Shown: positions 12,257 to 24,196, numbered from the stretch's first letter. The stretch: DNA of 64,000 nucleotides from Trifolium pratense (GCF_020283565.1 NC_060059.1:44660572-44724571); one strand, 5' to 3'. Numbers and translations are program-made. Notes: generated by a model not told the origin, from the letters alone.

Positions 12257-13759
12257 AGTGGTTCTATAACTTGACAATTGATGTGTATTTATCCTTTCTT
12301 TGCCAGCATGAACATTATGTTTAGTTTTAATTAAATTAATACTAATAACAATAACGATTATTATGATTTTGCAGTGAAAAAAGATGGTGCAGCTGATTTT
12401 ATGATAATTGAATGAGTGAAAGCTTGTAGGTTTCAAGAGGTGAATATTTTGCTATTCTATTTCTGTTGATTTAGATTTAACAAGAAAGTATATTATTTTG
12501 GACCTAATTTTTTATTTTTGGTGATTAAGGTTACTATGTTTTTGAGTTTGGTAAAATAGTTTCAGCTTTTAAATATCTCTTTTTTATGTTTGTAGAATGA
12601 AAAATGATTTATTTTCAAACATTTGATGAGATTGTGTTTTTTTGCAGATAAAGGGTGGAGTTTGATCTAGCTTGAAGGTTTTGATCATCTCTTATAAGAG
12701 GTAGTTTTCTTCTTGCATCTCTTACATTATGATGATATATCAATGTATTCATATTTATGTATGCATGCCTTGGGATATGCTGTATCTTAATGGCTAGTGT
12801 TTTGATCATGATGTATGTGTATACATCTACATATCCATGGCCAATCAACAAATTAAAATTGATGAATGTATGCGCTAATCCTTCCTCTCTTGACATCAAT
12901 TCTGTTATCTGCATCCTCTCCTCATTTAATACTTCAATAATATAAGAATGGTTAACTCCACCATCAGACAACCCAAATCCCTTAATTTTCTTGCATCCAA
13001 AACCATCCATTCCCATCTATCATCTTCAACCAATCACTCCTTCATTATTTTTGCAAGGAGATTGATCATGCTCAAGGTTCATGTGTGCACAATGTTCTTG
13101 ACAAGATTCACACTTATCGGATGGAATATGATCTTACAATGTAAGTATAATCTCTATATACATCTTTCTCTATATATAAAAGATTGATTTCTTTGTAGTT
13201 TTGCATATCCTCATCCATTTTCTGTCATATGCTACCACAATGGTCTCAAGGAAGATTGACATGTTTTGTATGATTACTATCTCTATCATTTTGTTTTTCA
13301 TGTGTTATTTTTGGACAATAATAAATCTTTGTTAAGATTTAAGACAATAATAAATCTTATTTTATTATTTTTGGACTTAATTTGTCAACAAAATTAATTC
13401 GGATTGTATACGATTTCCATATGTTTGAATGTTTTTCTCCTCTGTCAATTTTAGTGACATTTCTTTTGAAGAGCTGTTTTCTACCTTACCCCTTCAATTG
13501 TTTGTAGCTTTTAAATATGGTTAGTATATCCTGCTTCTGCATAATTGCTAAAGTTGCATCTTTTATCCAAACTTTGTATCATTATTTTTACTTGCTTTAA
13601 AATGGTATGAGATTTCTGTTAGCTTTTCCAACCTATGTTTCCTTGACCCCTTTGTTTTTCTAATTATATGATCAACTGGAGTTACTTCTTATTCATGAAC
13701 TTTTTATCTATGTGGACAATTTTATGCTGGATAATTGGAGTGTGGCATGGACAAGGAAG

Positions 13760-13873
13760 GTGGAGATAAATAATGCTCGCTAGATTGATGAAATATTTGA
13801 TGCAATAAGTTATAGAAAAGGTGCATCTGTTATTAGGATGCTGCAAAGCTATCTTGGTGCTCAATGCTTTCAG
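13760..13873 (+). pseudogene. APM1: captured exon of aminopeptidase M1 (M1-family metallopeptidase)
   Basis: The block encodes VEINNAR, then a stop, then IDEIFDAISYRKGASVIRML and QSYLGAQCFQ to a donor-like CAG|GTTGG. This is the conserved segment just C-terminal to the zinc site of plant APM1 / puromycin-sensitive aminopeptidases. The in-frame TAG at about 13781 and the lack of the HExxH exon make it non-functional. Confidence 0.8.
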
Positions 13874-14046
13874 GTTGGTACTGGCCTCTTACCACTTTCA
13901 GAAAAAAATTGTATTTTCAATGCTAAATTTTATGGAATGAGAACCCACAGTGAACTGCTCATATGGGGTAATCTAATAGATGCAAGTTTCAGTGTGTTGT
14001 TGGCTTAATCTAATCTATAATGTATTTACATTTGAATGTGTTTCAG

Positions 14047-14499
14047 CTCTTGAAAAGCTATTGAAAGAACACACTGGGAGGTTTGCCACTGGAGATGAAG
14101 TTTTCATGGTACATTGCTAATCGTTGGAATTTGTTCGTTTGAAAACTAATAAATGGAATAAATTAATCTTTTCAAAAGGGTCCGGTACCCCAAAAATATT
14201 TGCTAACAATGTCAACTATTTGAATGTCTGATCACTGATTTATAATGTAATAAATGCATTTATCTTCTGATATTTTAGAATATAATGCAATTCAACCCCA
14301 AAGTTAATGATCACATCTTTTTGAAAATTAATAGGGTTAGCTGTAGGAACAAGCACTAGATCGATTTGCATATTTTTTGGAATATATTTTCTACTTAATT
14401 ATGTACAGTATAATCTAACATGTTCATGATCATTTGCAGGCAGATATATTTTTAGCACCTCAGATACACTCTGCATTTAAGAAATTCAACATTGACATG
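14047..14499 (+). pseudogene. GSTZ: captured two-exon fragment of zeta-class glutathione S-transferase (maleylacetoacetate isomerase)
   Basis: Exon pieces 14047-14108 (LEKLLKEHTGRFATGDEVFM) and 14440-14499 (ADIFLAPQIHSAFKKFNIDM) are separated by an intron with GT/AG borders and join in frame. They match the C-terminal helical domain of plant GSTZ, an enzyme of tyrosine breakdown. The N-terminal thioredoxin fold with the catalytic SSCxxR motif is missing. A small frame runs on past the donor, so a retained-intron product is possible but unlikely to be active. Confidence 0.82.
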
Positions 14500-15303
14500 G
14501 TAGTATTCTATGGTCTCCTGTATATTTTATGTGGGGGAATAAGGTGTTGTAATGAAACATGTGGCTTGTATTGCTGCGGTGCCATCACCGCAGCTGCTTT
14601 GATCATGGATGTATTGTTGTGTTTTGTCCACACTTCAAACAAATATAGGCTGTTGCCTAAAGGCCTTTGGCCATTGCCTATTTGCTTGAGCTATTAGTTG
14701 ATTTAGATTGAATAATTGCGTCAACATTTCTTCGTGTTATTCAAATCAAGCAGCTAATAATATGAATGTGTAAGATGATTAATCTTAGTCTTTGTTCATA
14801 TATGTTTGATTACAAAATTTTGGGAAACTGCATGACTTTCTTGCCTGTACCACTTGATGGCTGTTGGTGAAGTACATGCAATCAAGGTCATTCAACCAGA
14901 AAGAGGATGCATTAATAACAGGGTGTTCAATATGGATATATGAATTAGAAGTGTTTATGAACTTATGATTGTACAACGATTACCGATATATTGCCATTGT
15001 AGAAAAACATTTATACTGATAGTATATATGAATTAAGTTTGGTTTTTGTGTTGATTTGATTACACTACTCACTGTTCAAAGAGATTAGTAATCATGTTAT
15101 TGCTTGTGAACAAGCATGTTATTGATTACACTACTCACTCTTACCATCTCACTCACTATTTGGAGCAAGTTTGTTCACAACATAGTACCATTATTTGAGA
15201 AACTTTGGTTTTCACATTTGAATCATGTTGCTGCATATTATATCCTCTTCACTATTTTGATTATTTTCATTTACATTTGTTGTATTTTTCAGTGTATGTG
15301 CAG

Positions 15304-15390
15304 TGAGTGCAATCAGATAAATACCCTATATGCCGCCAAGCTATCGAGGAGCTTATAGAGATCAAGATAAACAATGGCGACGACCAATGA
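15304..15390 (+). pseudogene. captured last exon of a LOG2-like (LUL) RING E3 ubiquitin ligase
   Basis: After an acceptor-like TGTGCAG the frame reads SDKYPICRQAIEELIEIKIN, ending NGDDQ and TGA at 15390. It matches the C-terminal end of the RING of plant LOG2/LUL (MGRN1-type) ligases, where CPICRQ is expected. The first RING cysteine of this pair is replaced by tyrosine (YPIC), and the rest of the RING is absent. It is the last recognisable capture before the Helitron 3' end. Confidence 0.72.
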
Positions 15391-16519
15391 CATCTTTTGC
15401 CCTGAAGCCAAGCTGAATTAAGTGGATAGTTTTGTTTTTTTATGTTTTATTCACTTTATGTAAATTGCGGCCAATAATATGTTTATAGCTCATATGTATT
15501 GTTATTATAATCAATAGAAAAATAGATTATATGTCGTTATCCTGTTGCTGAATGTTACTCCTGCTCATTTAAATTGTATAGGTGATTGTTTTGTTTTGGT
15601 CTGTGTGTGATATTTAAGAGAGGATCATTATTCATTTGTATTGTGTAGATCTGATTTGATCACTGGATGACTTCTTTGTAATGTATCTTGAAGGTGAAGG
15701 TTCCTCTACTGTATTATGTTTGAAAGTTATCATAGGGATCTTTAAGTTTCGCATTATGGTGAAGTTAATTTAAGAAAGAATATGGAATCATTTGCTATTC
15801 TGTAGATAAAACAAGCAATTTTTTTTTCGACAAAAGATAAAACCAACACTTAAATCTCGGAAAAATTATCAATTTCTACCTAGCACTTAAATATTGGGCT
15901 TTAATAACAAGTTCTTAATTTTTAAGATAATCGTTAAAACTACGGGTTTAATAGGAGATGCTTGAAGTATAAGTATAAATGGAGTGAGGAGGTTAAAAAT
16001 CCTATCTCTAGAGTGGTCTTGATTGTGGCGTTGGTTCATCTACTTGCCTCTACCTCGATCAAAATCATATACATGTCCCATATTATTTTTCTAAACTTTA
16101 TCTTAACTAGAATATTTTGCATACTTTAACTTAATATTCATATGCTTATGACTAACTCCCTTGGCTCATATCAACCATGATTGGCATATAGATGCCTATG
16201 TTTGCCCCCTCTCATTGTTTACAACCATGATTGATATATATTGGGCGTTTTGCAAAACCCGTGCAATGATCAATTATGTTTAACCCACTTAATTAAGATT
16301 AAATTATATGATGTCTTTAATTTAAAACATCCTATATTTGCAATGATATATTATGTTTAACCCACTTAATTGACAGCATCCATGATTGAAATAAATTTGG
16401 TGTTCCTCCAAATGAACCAATTTGATTAATTTTTATATGCTTATGACTAACTTCATTTGGCTCATAGCATCCATGATTGATAACAACCATGATTGTTATG
16501 TATATGACGTTCCTCCAAA

Positions 16520-16547
16520 CCCGTGCATCGCACGGGGCGGTGACTAG
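16520..16547 (+). other. Helitron 3' terminal hairpin and CTAG end
   Basis: A perfect 7-bp stem, CCCGTGC/GCACGGG, with loop ATC, then GCGGTGA and CTAG. This fits the Helitron rule of a hairpin 5-12 bp before CTRR. A near relative ends the second Helitron at 21406. Confidence 0.85.
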
Positions 16548-17152
16548 TTTATGATAACCTCTCTCTAACTTGGTCCTTATATAGTTAGGTTTACCACCTT
16601 CTTCTTTTACCAAAATACCCCTCTACTAAATGGGCCTAAAACATATTCTAACACATCGCTTCCCTCATTCTATTCTTAACGGGTTATTTCTATTAAAAAC
16701 ACGTAAACCAACAATTAACACATAATTAATTAATTACATTAAAAACCACAAATAAAATAAATGCAAATAATCAATTAATTAATAATAATTAAATTTGGGT
16801 CGTTACAGATTCTTGTGTCCATCCGCCAGCATTAAGTTGCAATAATATTAAATATGAATAAAATATTAATATGGGTGGTAAGATTGTGGGACCCAATATG
16901 AGTTTTTTAGCGTTCCACATTTGGAGTGAAAAGTTGAATGAATTGCTTTAAGATGATGTGGCAACATGGACCCACCTAAAATACTAATGTTGGGTTGAAC
17001 CATTAGAGGTGCTATAAGGCTCAATACTACTAAGACTGTATTATCCCCTACCCCACTCAGGCAGTGTAGGTAGTGGAATTGCCGCTCCCGACACGTACTC
17101 ATGCAACATTTAACCTATAGATACACATATATCTCTAAACCCTGACATCGTG

Positions 17153-17296
<144 letters not shown>

Positions 17297-17543
17297 TATA
17301 TGAATATAAACAAAAACTATAAAAATAACAATGACATAAAAATAACAAGAAATTTTATTTGATTTTTGCAAATGATATGAAGCTTGCTTGATGATGTTTA
17401 GAAAACATAAGAGGCCTTTGTATAGGCTTACAAACTGAGAATTTTGTAGACAAAGTGATAAAGATACAATAAATAATCATAATGATCATCAATAGAAAGG
17501 AAAATAGAAAATCGAAACTGACAAATTTCATCTGCTAAGACTG

Positions 17544-17576
17544 TCACGGTCGTGTGGCTCGCTGTCACGACCGTGA
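17544..17576. repeat. perfect 11-bp inverted repeat
   Basis: TCACGGTCGTG (17544-17554) and CACGACCGTGA (17566-17576) form an 11-bp perfect stem around an 11-base loop in a gene-free stretch (17294-17960). No family could be assigned. Confidence 0.6.
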
Positions 17577-17979
17577 TAGTGTTTCCTCTTAGGCACTGTT
17601 TATCGATTTTATTGTTTGTCACAACCATGAAATCTCCATACCTATCATCTTTGATTTTTCACTCCCAAATGCAAAAGTGTCATAATGCACGAATTTATCA
17701 ACATTTGGCTTGTTTTTGGTTATCTCTTCATAAACGGATCGTTCCTTTAAAATTCATGTGATGTCATGCTTAGATAATCATGAATTTGGGCCTAAGAAAT
17801 GCTCATTTCCAGTCATTCGAGCTCTTTGCCCTGCAAAATAAGAGAATTGTAGCAAGTTAGCTCAAGTAACTTGCACAATAAGCAAAGTTTATTAAGTAAA
17901 ATAGCTACTAAAACTTATGCATATTTTAGAGGTATCATCAGGGTCACATAGCCACAAGATGGAAACATAACCTCAATAC

Positions 17980-18440
17980 CCTATACATAGGGGAACAACC
18001 TGCTTGGAATTCTACTAGAAAAATCAAAAGAGTTCATTAAGAACTTATGGAACTAAATCAGATTTATGATAATGTAGACCTATCTAATCAAATCAAAACA
18101 AAAGAGCTGCAGGTGGACACTCTATTAGACGGGGAAGAGATGTGGTGGAAGGAAAATCCAGAGTTTACTGGCTACAACATGGTGATAAAAATACAAAATA
18201 CTTTAAAAAGAAGGGGAAAAAAAGAAAACCCAAGAGATAAAGATTTTGGTGGAGCATTTTAAAACTTTGTTTCAAAAGTAGACCATTGACCAAGTTTCCC
18301 GAAAAGTGGAGGTGGTCAAGAAAAAACTTAATCAAATCATAACAGCAACAAGTTGTTATACCAGATTCTTCTGGGTGAATAAAAAGAGACGAACGTGGAT
18401 CAAAGAAGATAAAAGTCATATGCTGTTTTTAATTGCAAAA
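17980..18440 (+). pseudogene. LINE (L1-type) remnant between endonuclease and reverse transcriptase
   Basis: The frame from 18047 encodes ELQVDTLLDGEEMWWKENPE. A shifted frame continues WLQHGDKNTKYF. Together these are the signature linker before the reverse-transcriptase domain in plant L1 LINEs (usually LLxxEExxWxQRSRxxWLxxGDxNTxFFH). The frame shift and the missing domains on both sides mark it as a dead fragment. Confidence 0.7.
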
Positions 18441-18904
18441 TCATCACAATCGTTTATTTAAATCATATGGACAAAATTTACTCCTTTTGTCTAATACATG
18501 CTTACAATTATTTTATTTTACTCACCCATAGCTAAAAAAATTATTTCTTAAAATATTCAAATTAAAATACTAGTTTTTTAGAGAAAAATTAAACTGATAA
18601 AAATGATACAATATCAACACTTCAAATGCACCACAAATAAGAATAACTAAGTACACCTAAAATAATCACATCATAGCAAGTACACATGTAAGGAAATTAA
18701 TCACAATTTTACTAATATATCATGACAACTATTTAGAATTAGACAATAATTATCCCGTGAAAAAGTATTACAATAATAATTACTAGCGTACATATTACTA
18801 GAGTACATATCTTTTATATTATAAGCTTGTATACACAAGCAAATTCTAAACCCTAATTTGTTTTATCTGTTTTTCCTCCATTTTATCTTGCAATTTTTAT
18901 TAAA

Positions 18905-18995
18905 AAATAATACAATTTTGTCTTAACTAGGATTCGAACCCGCAACCTTTCAGTGCAAGACAATATTTCCAACCACTATGACAAGTATACCAATT
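18905..18995 (-). repeat. tRNA-related SINE-like fragment
   Basis: Read on the minus strand this contains TAGTGGTTGGA and, about 30 bp later, GGTTCGAATCC, which resemble the A and B boxes of a Pol III promoter. No full tRNA cloverleaf or poly-A tail was found, so a SINE scrap within the Helitron is the best reading. Confidence 0.4.
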
Positions 18996-19439
18996 GTGAT
19001 TAAAATTATGTGCAATAATTGATAAGCACTATCAATTTTAAAAGTATATCATATCAAAATTATTGTTGACTATATTATTTATCACAAAATATTTTTATGT
19101 CTTTCTTGATCAATGTTTGCAACATTATTGGTGTCAGATCAGCTGACCAGGTCAGAAATAGTTTGGACAACTACTTCACACCTTTTGATTGATGACATTT
19201 TGCACAAACAGAGACGCTTGCTTGGTGCTCCAGGTATAAAATATTTTCACCTATTTCTATAAAACCATACTTATTAGTTGTTTATTTTTTTACTCATGTA
19301 ACCTTGCTTATATCAGTTTTTAAATTATTTATTATGCAGTTTATTAAATTGTAGTTTTTTAAAATTGGAAAAAGAATTTTGTCAAAAAGAAAAAATGGAA
19401 AAAGAATTGATATTTTTTATAAATACCCTTTATTTTTAT

Positions 19440-19562
19440 TTTAATGTATCCAAACATAAATCAATTCTGTTTAACTCACTTTTAACCAAAATCAAATCTA
19501 TCAAACTCAATTCTGCTAAATCAATTTTTTTTTTTTTGCAATACAACCAAACACAACCATAG
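19440..19562. repeat. copy of a dispersed AT-rich repeat also present at 27835-27995
   Basis: The phrases ATCCAAACATAAATCAATTC, TCAACTCACTTTTA and ATCAAACTCAATTCTG are shared, in the same order, with 27900-27990. This indicates two members of one MITE-like family. Borders were not determined. Confidence 0.55.
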
Positions 19563-19804
19563 TCATGTCACTAATCACATTCATTATTTTGATTTTAACA
19601 TTGCAGATTTAATATTAACCGATGATCAATTGATACAATATGCACTAGCAGATATTGAGATGATGTTACGTAGTTGTGGGAAGTTTAAAAGATTATCCTC
19701 CAATGCCTAGAGCAGACACATCATTAGTTCCTGGTATACAAAATAGTTTAATACACGACGAATTGAATTAAAATAGACAATCATTAGTTGAGGAACATGT
19801 TAGA

Positions 19805-21243
19805 TTGATGTCAACTATGACTTCAGAGCAACGTAAAGTATATGACAGAATCATGACAAGAGTTAAGGAAAACAAACCTGGTGTGTTTTTTCTTTATGGT
19901 TATGGCGGTACAGGGAAGACATTTATCTGGAGGGTCATGTCAGCCGCATTACGCTCAAAAGGTGAGATAGTTTTAACAGTTGCCTCGAGTGAGATCGTTG
20001 CATTGCTTATACCTGGCGGTAGAACAACACATTCAAGGTTTTGTATTCCTCTAAATGTTGACGAGTTTTCAACATGTACCATAGTTCCTAAAAGCCCTTT
20101 GGCACTATTAATACAAAAAACAAAACTCATTATATGGGATGAAGCACCAATGCACAAACACTATTTCGAAGCTGTTGATCGAACTTTAAAAGATATTCTC
20201 AAAATTCTGTTGATGAAAAAAATAAACACATTCCCTTCGGAAGATAAGTTGTTGTTTTTTGCGGAGATTTTAGACAAATTCTATCAGTAATACCCAAAGG
20301 TACAAGCCCAGAAGTTGTTCATGCTACTATTAATTCTTCGGTTCTTTGGAATTTTTGTGAAGTTTTAACATTGAGTAAAAACATGGGGCTTCTCGGTGGT
20401 GCTTCGAGTGCAGACGTTGAACAAAGAAGATTGTTTTCTTAATGAGTTTTGGGTGTTGGCGATGGAGAAATTGGAGATGACAACGACGACGATTTAGAAC
20501 TTGACAATCCATCAGATTTATTGATTCCAAATTCAGGTGATCCTCTTGCTTCTATCGTTGAAAGCACCTATCCCCAACTTTTACAAAACATGAACGATAT
20601 AACATATTTCCAAAATAGAGCTATACTAGCTCCTAAAAATTCAATAGTCGACACAATAAATGATTATATGTTGGATTTAATTTATGGTGAAGAAAAAACA
20701 TATTTGAGTTATGATACTCCACTCACACAAAATGTAGACGGTCAAACAGTGGATGATGTTCATACTCCCGAATTTTTGAACACGATTTCTACGTCGGGAA
20801 TTCCAAATCACAAGTTGAGACTTAAAGTTTGAGTTCAAGTTATGCTGTTAAGAAATTTGAATCAAAAATTAGGATTATGCAATGAAACAAGACTTATTAT
20901 TACGAGATTGGGAAAACGTGCTCTTGAAGGAAAAGTTATTTCAGGAAGTAATATTGGTGATCAGGTTTTCATACCTAGATTTTCTCTTTTTAAATTTCAA
21001 CGGAGACAATTTCCTATAATGATTTCTTTTGCGATGACTATTAATAAGAGTCAGGGACAATCTTTAAAGCATGTTGAGATATATCCTCCATCGCCAGTGT
21101 TTTCACATGATCAGTTGTATGTTGCAATTTCAATAGTTACTTCTAGAAAAGGATTAAAAATATTGATCATCGATAACGACGGTGAAGATACGATTAAGAC
21201 TTCGAATGTGGTCTATAAGAAAGTCTTCTGTAATATAACATAA
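19805..21243 (+). pseudogene. Pif1-like helicase fragment of a Helitron RepHel protein
   Basis: 19805-20290 encodes a Walker A motif, GYGGTGKT, and a Walker B-like IIWDEAPM. This is the start of the Pif1-type superfamily-1 helicase typical of plant Helitrons. Frames at 20449-20832 and 20842-21243 continue the C-terminal motifs (GDPLASIVESTYPQLL; FPIMISFAMTINKSQGQSLK; SHDQLYVAISIVTSRKGLKI). Stops and shifts near 20290, 20440 and 20830 break the frame. The normal conserved GDxxQ helicase motif between the first two pieces is damaged. It belongs to the surrounding Helitron and is not a host PIF1. Confidence 0.85.
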
Positions 21244-21699
21244 TTTTCTTTGTATGAATATATATCCAAAATTATTGTTGAATTATCGTTTAATGTTACT
21301 CAACTTTTTTCATATACCTTACATTATTGGAATTATCATATCTTATTTAATCATTATATATCTTATAGCTAATCAGACTCGTGCACCGCACGGGTCGATG
21401 TTCTAGTATACACATAAAATACCCGATAAATAATAGCTTATAATTTACTAGGTGAACTGAACACATGCATATCGATTTCTGAAAATCATGGAAAATGTGT
21501 AAAAAAAAAAATCATGGAGAAAAAATCTCTGTAATATATATTTTTTCCTTCCCAACTAAGATAAAAAAAAAAAAATGAAGCCCATAACATTTGTTTGAAT
21601 GCGTCAAAAAAAAAAAAACATTTGCTTGAAATTTTGAAGCCCAAAACACAATTGGGTATGAGAAGAAATATCCAAAGCCCCAAAACTGTGAACGGTATG

Positions 21700-21790
21700 A
21701 TTGATATATATATACTCTAAAATGCTCCATAACCAAAAAACCCTAATTATTCATTCCACTTCCATCATCTCCATTTCTGCTACAACCCTA
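21700..21790 (+). promoter_or_regulatory. RPL4 core promoter: TATA-like tract and telo-box
   Basis: A TATATATATA run lies at about 21703-21714. AAACCCTAA (21738-21746) lies 49 bp before the ATG, and a second ACCCTAA lies just before it. Telo-boxes near the start are typical of plant ribosomal-protein genes, and the nearby AGCCCA motifs (about 21579 and 21640) could be site II-type elements. Confidence 0.6.
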
Positions 21791-21794
21791 AACA

Positions 21795-23842
21795 ATGGCC
21801 GCCGCAGCAGCTCGTCCCCTGGTCACTGTCCATTCTCTTGAAGGAGACATGGCCACTGATTCCCCCGTAACTCTTCCCATTCCCGATGTCATGCGCGCTG
21901 CGATCCGCCCTGACATAGTGAACTTCGTTCACTCCAACATCTCCAAAAACAGCCGCCAACCCTACGCTGTCAGCCGCAAAGCTGGCCACCAAACATCCGC
22001 TGAGTCCTGGGGTACTGGACGCGCTGTTTCCCGTATCCCTCGTGTTGCTGGTGGTGGTACTCACCGTGCTGGTCAAGCGGCTTTCGGAAACATGTGTCGT
22101 GGTGGTCGCATGTTCGCTCCTACCAGGATCTGGCGCCGCTGGCACCGTAAGATCAATGTTAACCAGAAACGTTATGCTGTTGTTTCCGCTATTGCTGCAT
22201 CTGCTGTTCCTTCCCTTGTTCTGGCTCGTGGTCACCGGATCGAGTCTGTCCCGGAGTTTCCTCTCGTTGTCGGAGATTCTGCTGAAGGAGTTGAGAAAAC
22301 TAAGGAAGCTATCAAGCTTCTTAAGCATGTTGGAGCTTTCCCCGACGCCGAGAAAGCAAAGAACAGCCACGGAATCCGTCCTGGAAAAGGTAAAATGCGT
22401 AACCGTCGCTACATTTCCCGTAAGGGTCCATTGATCGTTTACGGAACTGAAGGAGCTAAAGCTGTTAAGGCTTTCAGGAACATTCCTGGTGTTGAGATCA
22501 CCAATGTTGAAAGGTTGAATCTTTTGAAGCTTGCACCTGGTGGTCATCTTGGTAGATTTGTGATTTGGACTAAAACTGCTTTCGAGAAATTGGATTCGAT
22601 TTACGGGTCTTTTGACAAGGCTTCTGAGAAGAAAAAGGGTTATGTTCTTCCTAGGGCTAAGATGGTGAACTCTGATCTTACCAGGATTATTAATTCTGAT
22701 GAGGTTCAGAGTGTTGTTAGGCCTGTTAAGAAGGATGTTAAGAGGGCTACTTTGAAAAAGAATCCTTTGAAGAATCTGAATGTTATGCTCAGGCTTAATC
22801 CTTATGCTAAGACTGCCAAGAGGATGGCTTTGCTTGCTGAAGCTGAGAGGGTTAAGGCTAAGAAGGAGAAGCTTGACAAAAAGAGGAAATCTGTTTCCAA
22901 GGTAATTCACTATTTTGCAATTATTCTTGATTAATTAATTAATTAATATTGAGTTTAATTTCCGTATTATATTATTAATTAATTAATTTGGCTTACAAAC
23001 TAGTAAACTTGATTGCATATTTGTTATTGTTATGGCTCTATACAGATATTCATGATGATTTAGTAAATTAGTAGCTTGCTGTATTACACTGAAATTGTAG
23101 GACCGTGCATCACTATAGTTCTAACATTATTAATATTCTAAAATACGTAATTTTGTTCAGTTTGGATCTGTTTTTAAATGCAGTCAACCCCCTTACATTA
23201 TTCACTTAGTTTCAAATGCATTCCTCTAATTACCAATTTAATCCCATTATATAGTCCCTAGTACATAATATATCACTTTGATTTGAAATGTTTCTGATAT
23301 AGGATACTGTAATGATACTACTTGAAGACTGAATTGAGTAGTTACTCTTATTAATTGTGCTATTGCCAATTTCCTGTGTTTTATTTCTATTTGATTAACT
23401 CTCTTAAATTGATTTATGTATCCATGTTTAGTTTCATGTTGTGCTTGTCGATAGAGATTGGTCTTCTTTAAAATTTCTATTATAGAGAAAGATTATTATC
23501 TCTGATTAGTAATTTGAACTTCATTATTGTCCATGTATGAGGAAGGATGGGTCAGTCAGTTTTATGTATGTAGGAGAGAAAGATTAACAATTTGAGCATT
23601 CTATGCGTGCTCCCTATCTGTGTGTCGTCTGCTCCCTATCTGTGTGTGTCGCTTTTGTTTTACTTTTTTAGTTAAATATATCTTTGGTTATTATTCATAT
23701 TAACATTAATTTCCGGTCTTTCTTCCAGGAAGAAGCTTCTGCAATCAAGGCAGCAGGAAAAGCATGGTATCAAACTATGGTGTCTGATTCTGATTATACA
23801 GAATTTGATAACTTCTCCAAGTGGTTGGGCGTCTCACAGTGA
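21795..23842 (+). CDS. RPL4: 60S ribosomal protein L4 (uL4)
   Basis: Two exons, 21795-22901 and 23729-23842, join at AAG|GTAATT...TTCCAG|GAA to give 406 aa, the usual length for plant L4. The N terminus [20 protein letters not shown] and the conserved core ([16 protein letters not shown] [20 protein letters not shown], residues about 75-95; [20 protein letters not shown]) are diagnostic. This core includes the glycine/arginine-rich loop that reaches into the peptide exit tunnel. The C terminus is a lysine-rich tail ending [13 protein letters not shown] FSKWLGVSQ. The protein is a core component of the large subunit and binds 23S-like rRNA domain I. Codon use is more GC-rich in the first 600 bp than later, without sign of foreign origin. 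The long minus-strand open frame over the same bases is a shadow. Confidence 0.98.
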
Positions 23843-24196
23843 AGTCCAGTTATATTTTCGCATTGAACTTTGTTTTCTAGGCTTTACCTTAAATCTTAAA
23901 TGTCTTTGGATTTTGAGTTTATTAAATTTGTAAGGAATAGCAACTTTTATCTTGTGCATTTTCTTTCTTTTTGTTCCTGAAATGAAAGATTTTTCCTCTC
24001 CTTTTGAACTGAGCTGCCTTTCAAACCAAGTAGGCTTAATCTTTTATCAAAAACAGTGTGTTTGAGATCAGACTGCCATTAAAGAACTTATTGTATACTT
24101 TGCTATGGAGAAATTAATTTTGATTTTGTATGTTGATTTTGGTTGAAAGTGAATTGAACGTAAATTTCTGTAACCGTATAATTGTTTTTTGGCTTT

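Larger units (their letters stand above)
9818..16547 (+). mobile_element. non-autonomous Helitron carrying several captured gene fragments
   Basis: The element begins TCTTATTATACTAAAAGC after an A. It ends in a hairpin plus CTAG before a T, the canonical A|T Helitron target. The 3' hairpin is CCCGTGC-ATC-GCACGGG (16520-16536), followed 7 bp later by CTAG (16544-16547). The 6730-bp body has no Rep/helicase frame. It holds exon-like pieces of at least five unrelated host genes, all on the plus strand and several with intact splice sites, which is the pattern of Helitron gene capture. It lies inside the solo LTR, so it is younger than that LTR's insertion. Confidence 0.85.
7895..16807 (-). mobile_element. 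solo LTR of a Ty3/gypsy-type element, split by a Helitron
   Basis: The borders are TGTAACACCCAAA at 7895 and TTTGGGTCGTTACA ending at 16807. A perfect 5-bp duplication, GATTC, lies at 7890-7894 and 16808-16812. Removing the Helitron at 9818-16547 leaves 2183 bp, a usual length for the long LTRs of chromovirus-like (Tekay/Del) elements. Read on the minus strand, it begins TGTAACGACCCAAAT and has a TATA box (CTATATAAGG, plus 16575-16584) where the U3/R border is expected, so it is placed on the minus strand. No internal region or second LTR exists here, which is the result of LTR-LTR recombination. The family name is inferred from the terminal motif and not proven. Confidence 0.83.
18810..21406 (+). 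mobile_element. decayed Helitron with helicase remains
   Basis: The 5' end TCTTTTATATTATAAGC follows an A and resembles the start of the first Helitron. The 3' end has the stem GACTCGTGC-ACC-GCACGGGTC (21376-21396, one G-T pair), then CTAG at 21403-21406 before a T. Inside is only the C-terminal, Pif1-type part of RepHel (19805-21243). The Rep endonuclease part is absent, so the element is non-autonomous. Confidence 0.78.

Noticed and set aside
7895..16807. A full LTR retrotransposon with both LTRs
   Set aside because: Only one set of termini and one duplication pair exist, and the interior is a Helitron with no gag or pol, so it is a solo LTR.
19805..21243. A host PIF1 DNA helicase gene
   Set aside because: Frames are broken, motifs are missing, and the region lies between Helitron termini, so it is transposon debris.
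21780..22910. 376-codon minus-strand open frame
   Set aside because: It is the shadow of RPL4 exon 1, caused by its codon bias. The plus-strand protein is conserved along its whole length.
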